NCBI RefSeq assembly: GCF_000003605.2
Contig: NW_003129867.1
Span: 104,762-116,644 of the forward strand
Length of the DNA stretch: 11,883 bases
From: Saccoglossus kowalevskii
Taxonomy: Eukaryota; Hemichordata; Enteropneusta; Harrimaniidae
Direction of reading: 5' to 3'
In this document: piece by piece, positions 9,954-11,883 of the stretch
How the letters are laid out: each line of letters opens with the position of its first letter
How positions within the stretch are numbered: position 1 is the first letter of the stretch
Position numbers and translations under genes: made by a program
Notes under the pieces: generated by a model
Told to the model about the DNA's origin: nothing
The model's database searches: none
The model's input: only the letters and a program-made list of their open reading frames with translations

Positions 9954-11102
9954 GAAGCATCAACATAGCATCGTTCTGCAGACTTGAAGTTTTTAGAAAT
10001 ATTGAAATATCAAATCAAGTAGTTGTTTCACACAAATTTTCAATGACCACTGCTGTCTCGTAATCTCGTAAATAGAGGCTATCAGATTAGATCAAGTATT
10101 ATTGTATGATATCACACGATATACCCGGGCAAATGATAGTCTACTGTCATTATACTGTCATTATACCAACAATACACGCCCATCCTGTGCATATATTCAT
10201 TAGCATTACATCACTTCTATCAATATCAATGTGACCTGTCATGAATACATGCATAACACGTCTGTTTTTTTGACCAATCACAATGATGTGTTCGAATTGT
10301 CAAAGCCAATTTAAGGTCACAATATAACACATGAAACATCTTAAATGCAATGTATACATGTATTAGCAGAATAATTTATTTCTTTGAAAATCTGCACATC
10401 AGCAATTATATTTGTTTTAGATTGTCCAAAAATAAATTTAACATTACAATTTATAAAAGCAATTAAATGTTAAAAATTAACACCATGCAAAATAAAATAA
10501 ATTTAATTAAAATACAAATTACAATGCAGAAAGTTTTCATATTGAGCAACACACGTCAGCACAAGGACACGGCTAATTGGACCATGTACCAGTGAACTTA
10601 ACCAAGCAAATGTCCCATAGTCCAGTAAAAGTGTGTTCAATACATATATAACAAACATCAACGGTATATAATACTAGTATATAAATAACATTAAGAACAG
10701 AATGACTAGACTGTCTAGACTGGATCGGCCGGGGCTGGACCGAATTCTCGGCGGCGCAGGCACAAAACGATACGCGTAAAATAAATTTTAAATTAACAGT
10801 AACAAATAGATCATTGTATTTAAAGACAGTCGACAAAAAGTATAATATATATAAATTGTGAAAAAATCGCAAAATGTTAACAATCAAAGTCCGCTTACAT
10901 GATAAATGCTTGGTATGTTTTCTAACGTGAAATCCACACGATTGCATGCATTTTTTGGTGTTTGGCGTTATTGCATTTCTATTTTGTCAGTAACTCAAAC
11001 AAAAAATGCATTAAAATAACATACCAAGAAAAACTAGTAAATCATTTTCACTTAACTTACCGTGGAAATTTAGCAGGACTATCGACGCTAACATTCGCTA
11101 TG

Positions 11103-11109
11103 TATAAAT
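11103..11109 (+). promoter_or_regulatory. TATA-like element TATAAAT
   Basis: A TATAAAT sequence lies in the less AT-rich promoter candidate region. In canonical orientation it faces the plus strand, away from the supported gene. It could be a chance match, a weak bidirectional element, or belong to a divergent transcript. Confidence 0.15.
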
Positions 11110-11179
11110 GCACGGGTTCGTTCTGACTACAATATGTAAACCGGTACTTTTCCACTGCTATTGACAAGCGCGTGTTAGG

Positions 11180-11192
11180 TGACCTCTGACCC
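11180..11192 (-). promoter_or_regulatory. Perfect DR1 nuclear-receptor element (HNF4/RXR/COUP-TF type)
   Basis: The minus strand reads GGGTCA-G-AGGTCA, two exact RGGTCA half-sites separated by one base. This is the classic DR1 site bound by HNF4, RXR and COUP-TF-class receptors, which are conserved across animals. It lies about 120 bases upstream of the candidate leader-exon donor, in promoter range. Binding is inferred. Confidence 0.4.
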
Positions 11193-11221
11193 GATAAGAC
11201 GCATTGTAAACACGGATTCAT

Positions 11222-11883
11222 TCGTTGAGGGCGAAATATCAGATAATTAATTGTTTCACTCTCGATGTCTGTTCAATAACGGGTACCTGGCTTGTAATCT
11301 GACTAGTATTGGCAATCGTCCCACTTGCTGTAGAGGCAGATTTCCAGTGAGCTATTGAACTGCAATACAGCAGTGGGCATTGCGGCGATTATGTATATAT
11401 TTACAAAGACATTTTCAGCCAGCGTAAGAAGTCACAGGAACTGTGATCAACTGTTCAACTGTATGCAGTTTCTATCGATATCGGCTTACACTAGATACCA
11501 GCCGATACCCCCCCCCCCCCCATTATGGCGATGCATACAGTTGATCATAGTTCATGGGCTCCCTGTGCTGATACTTAATTGAGCTCAAAGCATTTGAATA
11601 AGAGGATGGCGTAATTTTATATTCGAACGAAAACAAAAGTCTCAAAAGCGTAGACATATGATTTTTAATGTGGGGGGAGGGTATCTCCGTGTGCATTGCT
11701 GTTTTATGGTCACGGGGATCGATGGCACCGCAGTGTGGAGTGCCGGCAAGATTCCAATGAAAACGAGGACTTTCAAATTCATAGACATAGGAGGTACGTG
11801 GTGCGTAAAATTCGGTATGCAGAATTTTTCAAGTCAGCAGAATTTTGCTCACCAAATCAGATAAGGATTTTTTCTCACCATTT
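11222..11883. other. Right flank, upstream of the supported gene
   Basis: This presumably intergenic or promoter-upstream DNA holds the nested inverted repeat (11438-11553). From about 11650 it also holds a GC-richer stretch with an open frame on the plus strand (ATG at 11658). A possible 5' splice site GGAG|gtacgt lies at 11793/11794. No domain is recognised, and no good acceptor is seen upstream. It could be the first exon of a divergent gene, part of a repeat, or chance. Confidence 0.25.
11438..11553. repeat. Nested inverted repeat with C14 homopolymer
   Basis: The outer arms are 11438-11467 and 11532-11553. The right arm reverse-complements to GAACTATGATCAACTG then TATGCA. The left arm has the same blocks with one mismatch and an 8-base insertion that duplicates its CAACTGT motif. 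Inside lies a perfect 8-base inner stem, TATCGGCT (11479-11486) with AGCCGATA (11500-11507), followed by 14 consecutive C (11508-11521). This could be a small foldback element or a structured regulatory or RNA region upstream of the gene. Confidence 0.55.

Larger units (their letters stand above)
6980..11060 (-). other. Presumed 5'UTR intron (about 4.1 kb)
   Basis: This is the stretch between the candidate leader-exon donor and the acceptor before the start-codon exon. It is AT-rich with no supported coding sequence. It contains the CTCF-like site, the MITE-like element at 8437-8626, a GC-richer patch with a small dyad around 8996-9230, a retroposon-like tail with (TTA)n at about 9781-9953, an 11-base tandem duplication near 10142-10163, and a CpG-dense patch at 10721-10777. 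The short open frames here lack recognisable domains and splice-site support. Confidence 0.4.
11061..11220 (-). other. Candidate 5'UTR leader exon and promoter-proximal region (right boundary uncertain)
   Basis: Reading the minus strand, CCACG|gtaagttaag at 11061/11060 is a near-ideal 5' splice site. The sequence behind it is GC- and CpG-richer than the introns, as expected of a first exon. No competing donor between 6980 and 11060 is backed by exon-like sequence; the next best, gtgagt at about 7978, sits in AT-rich DNA. The transcription start is not determinable, so the right limit is nominal. If transcription begins beyond about 11205, the leader contains a short upstream ATG frame that ends at a TAA inside it. 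The link to the coding exons is inferred, not proven. Confidence 0.42.

Noticed and set aside
10573-10947. 124-residue minus-strand open frame, the longest in the window
   Set aside because: Composition is that of AT-rich noncoding DNA interrupted by the CpG patch. No family resemblance is seen, and it sits in the 5'UTR intron without supporting splice sites.

Overview
The window looks like nuclear DNA of an animal, most likely an aquatic invertebrate. It is AT-rich (by eye about two thirds A+T), gene-sparse and poor in CpG. It has GT-AG introns with metazoan consensus splice sites, a MITE-like inverted-repeat element, microsatellites and a (TTA)n retroposon-like tail. I cannot name the species from sequence alone. 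No bacterial operon, CRISPR array, tRNA or rRNA is visible.

One gene can be supported, on the minus strand. It encodes the N-terminal part of a class V, PLP-dependent aminotransferase-fold enzyme of the isopenicillin N epimerase / cysteine-sulfoxide-lyase-like group. Three coding exons were read by eye (6705-6955, 4829-4971, 3852-3968). They join with matching phases into an open 170-residue N-terminal region. Consensus donors and acceptors flank every junction, and codons split across introns are completed as Trp84 and Ala132. The start codon lies 24 bases inside an exon whose acceptor is at 6980-6981, so the 5'UTR is spliced. A good candidate leader exon ends at 11061. The catalytic half of the protein, including the PLP-binding lysine, must lie beyond the left edge.

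Layout from right to left, in the gene's direction: 11062-11883 holds presumed promoter or upstream DNA, with a perfect DR1 nuclear-receptor half-site pair, a long nested inverted repeat with a C14 run, and a GC-richer open frame of unknown nature at the edge. The 6980-11060 stretch is a 4.1 kb 5'UTR intron. It contains a CpG-dense patch, a retroposon-like tail, a roughly 190-bp MITE and a perfect match to the CTCF consensus. The 4972-6704 and 3969-4828 stretches are coding-region introns. The 1-3851 stretch is the next intron, in which I found no further exon.

I see no convincing new multi-gene system. The most interesting points are an animal member of an epimerase/lyase family with an added hydrophobic N-terminus and an unusual Cys-x-Cys in its conserved Asn-His motif, and the cis-regulatory and structural signals around the probable promoter.
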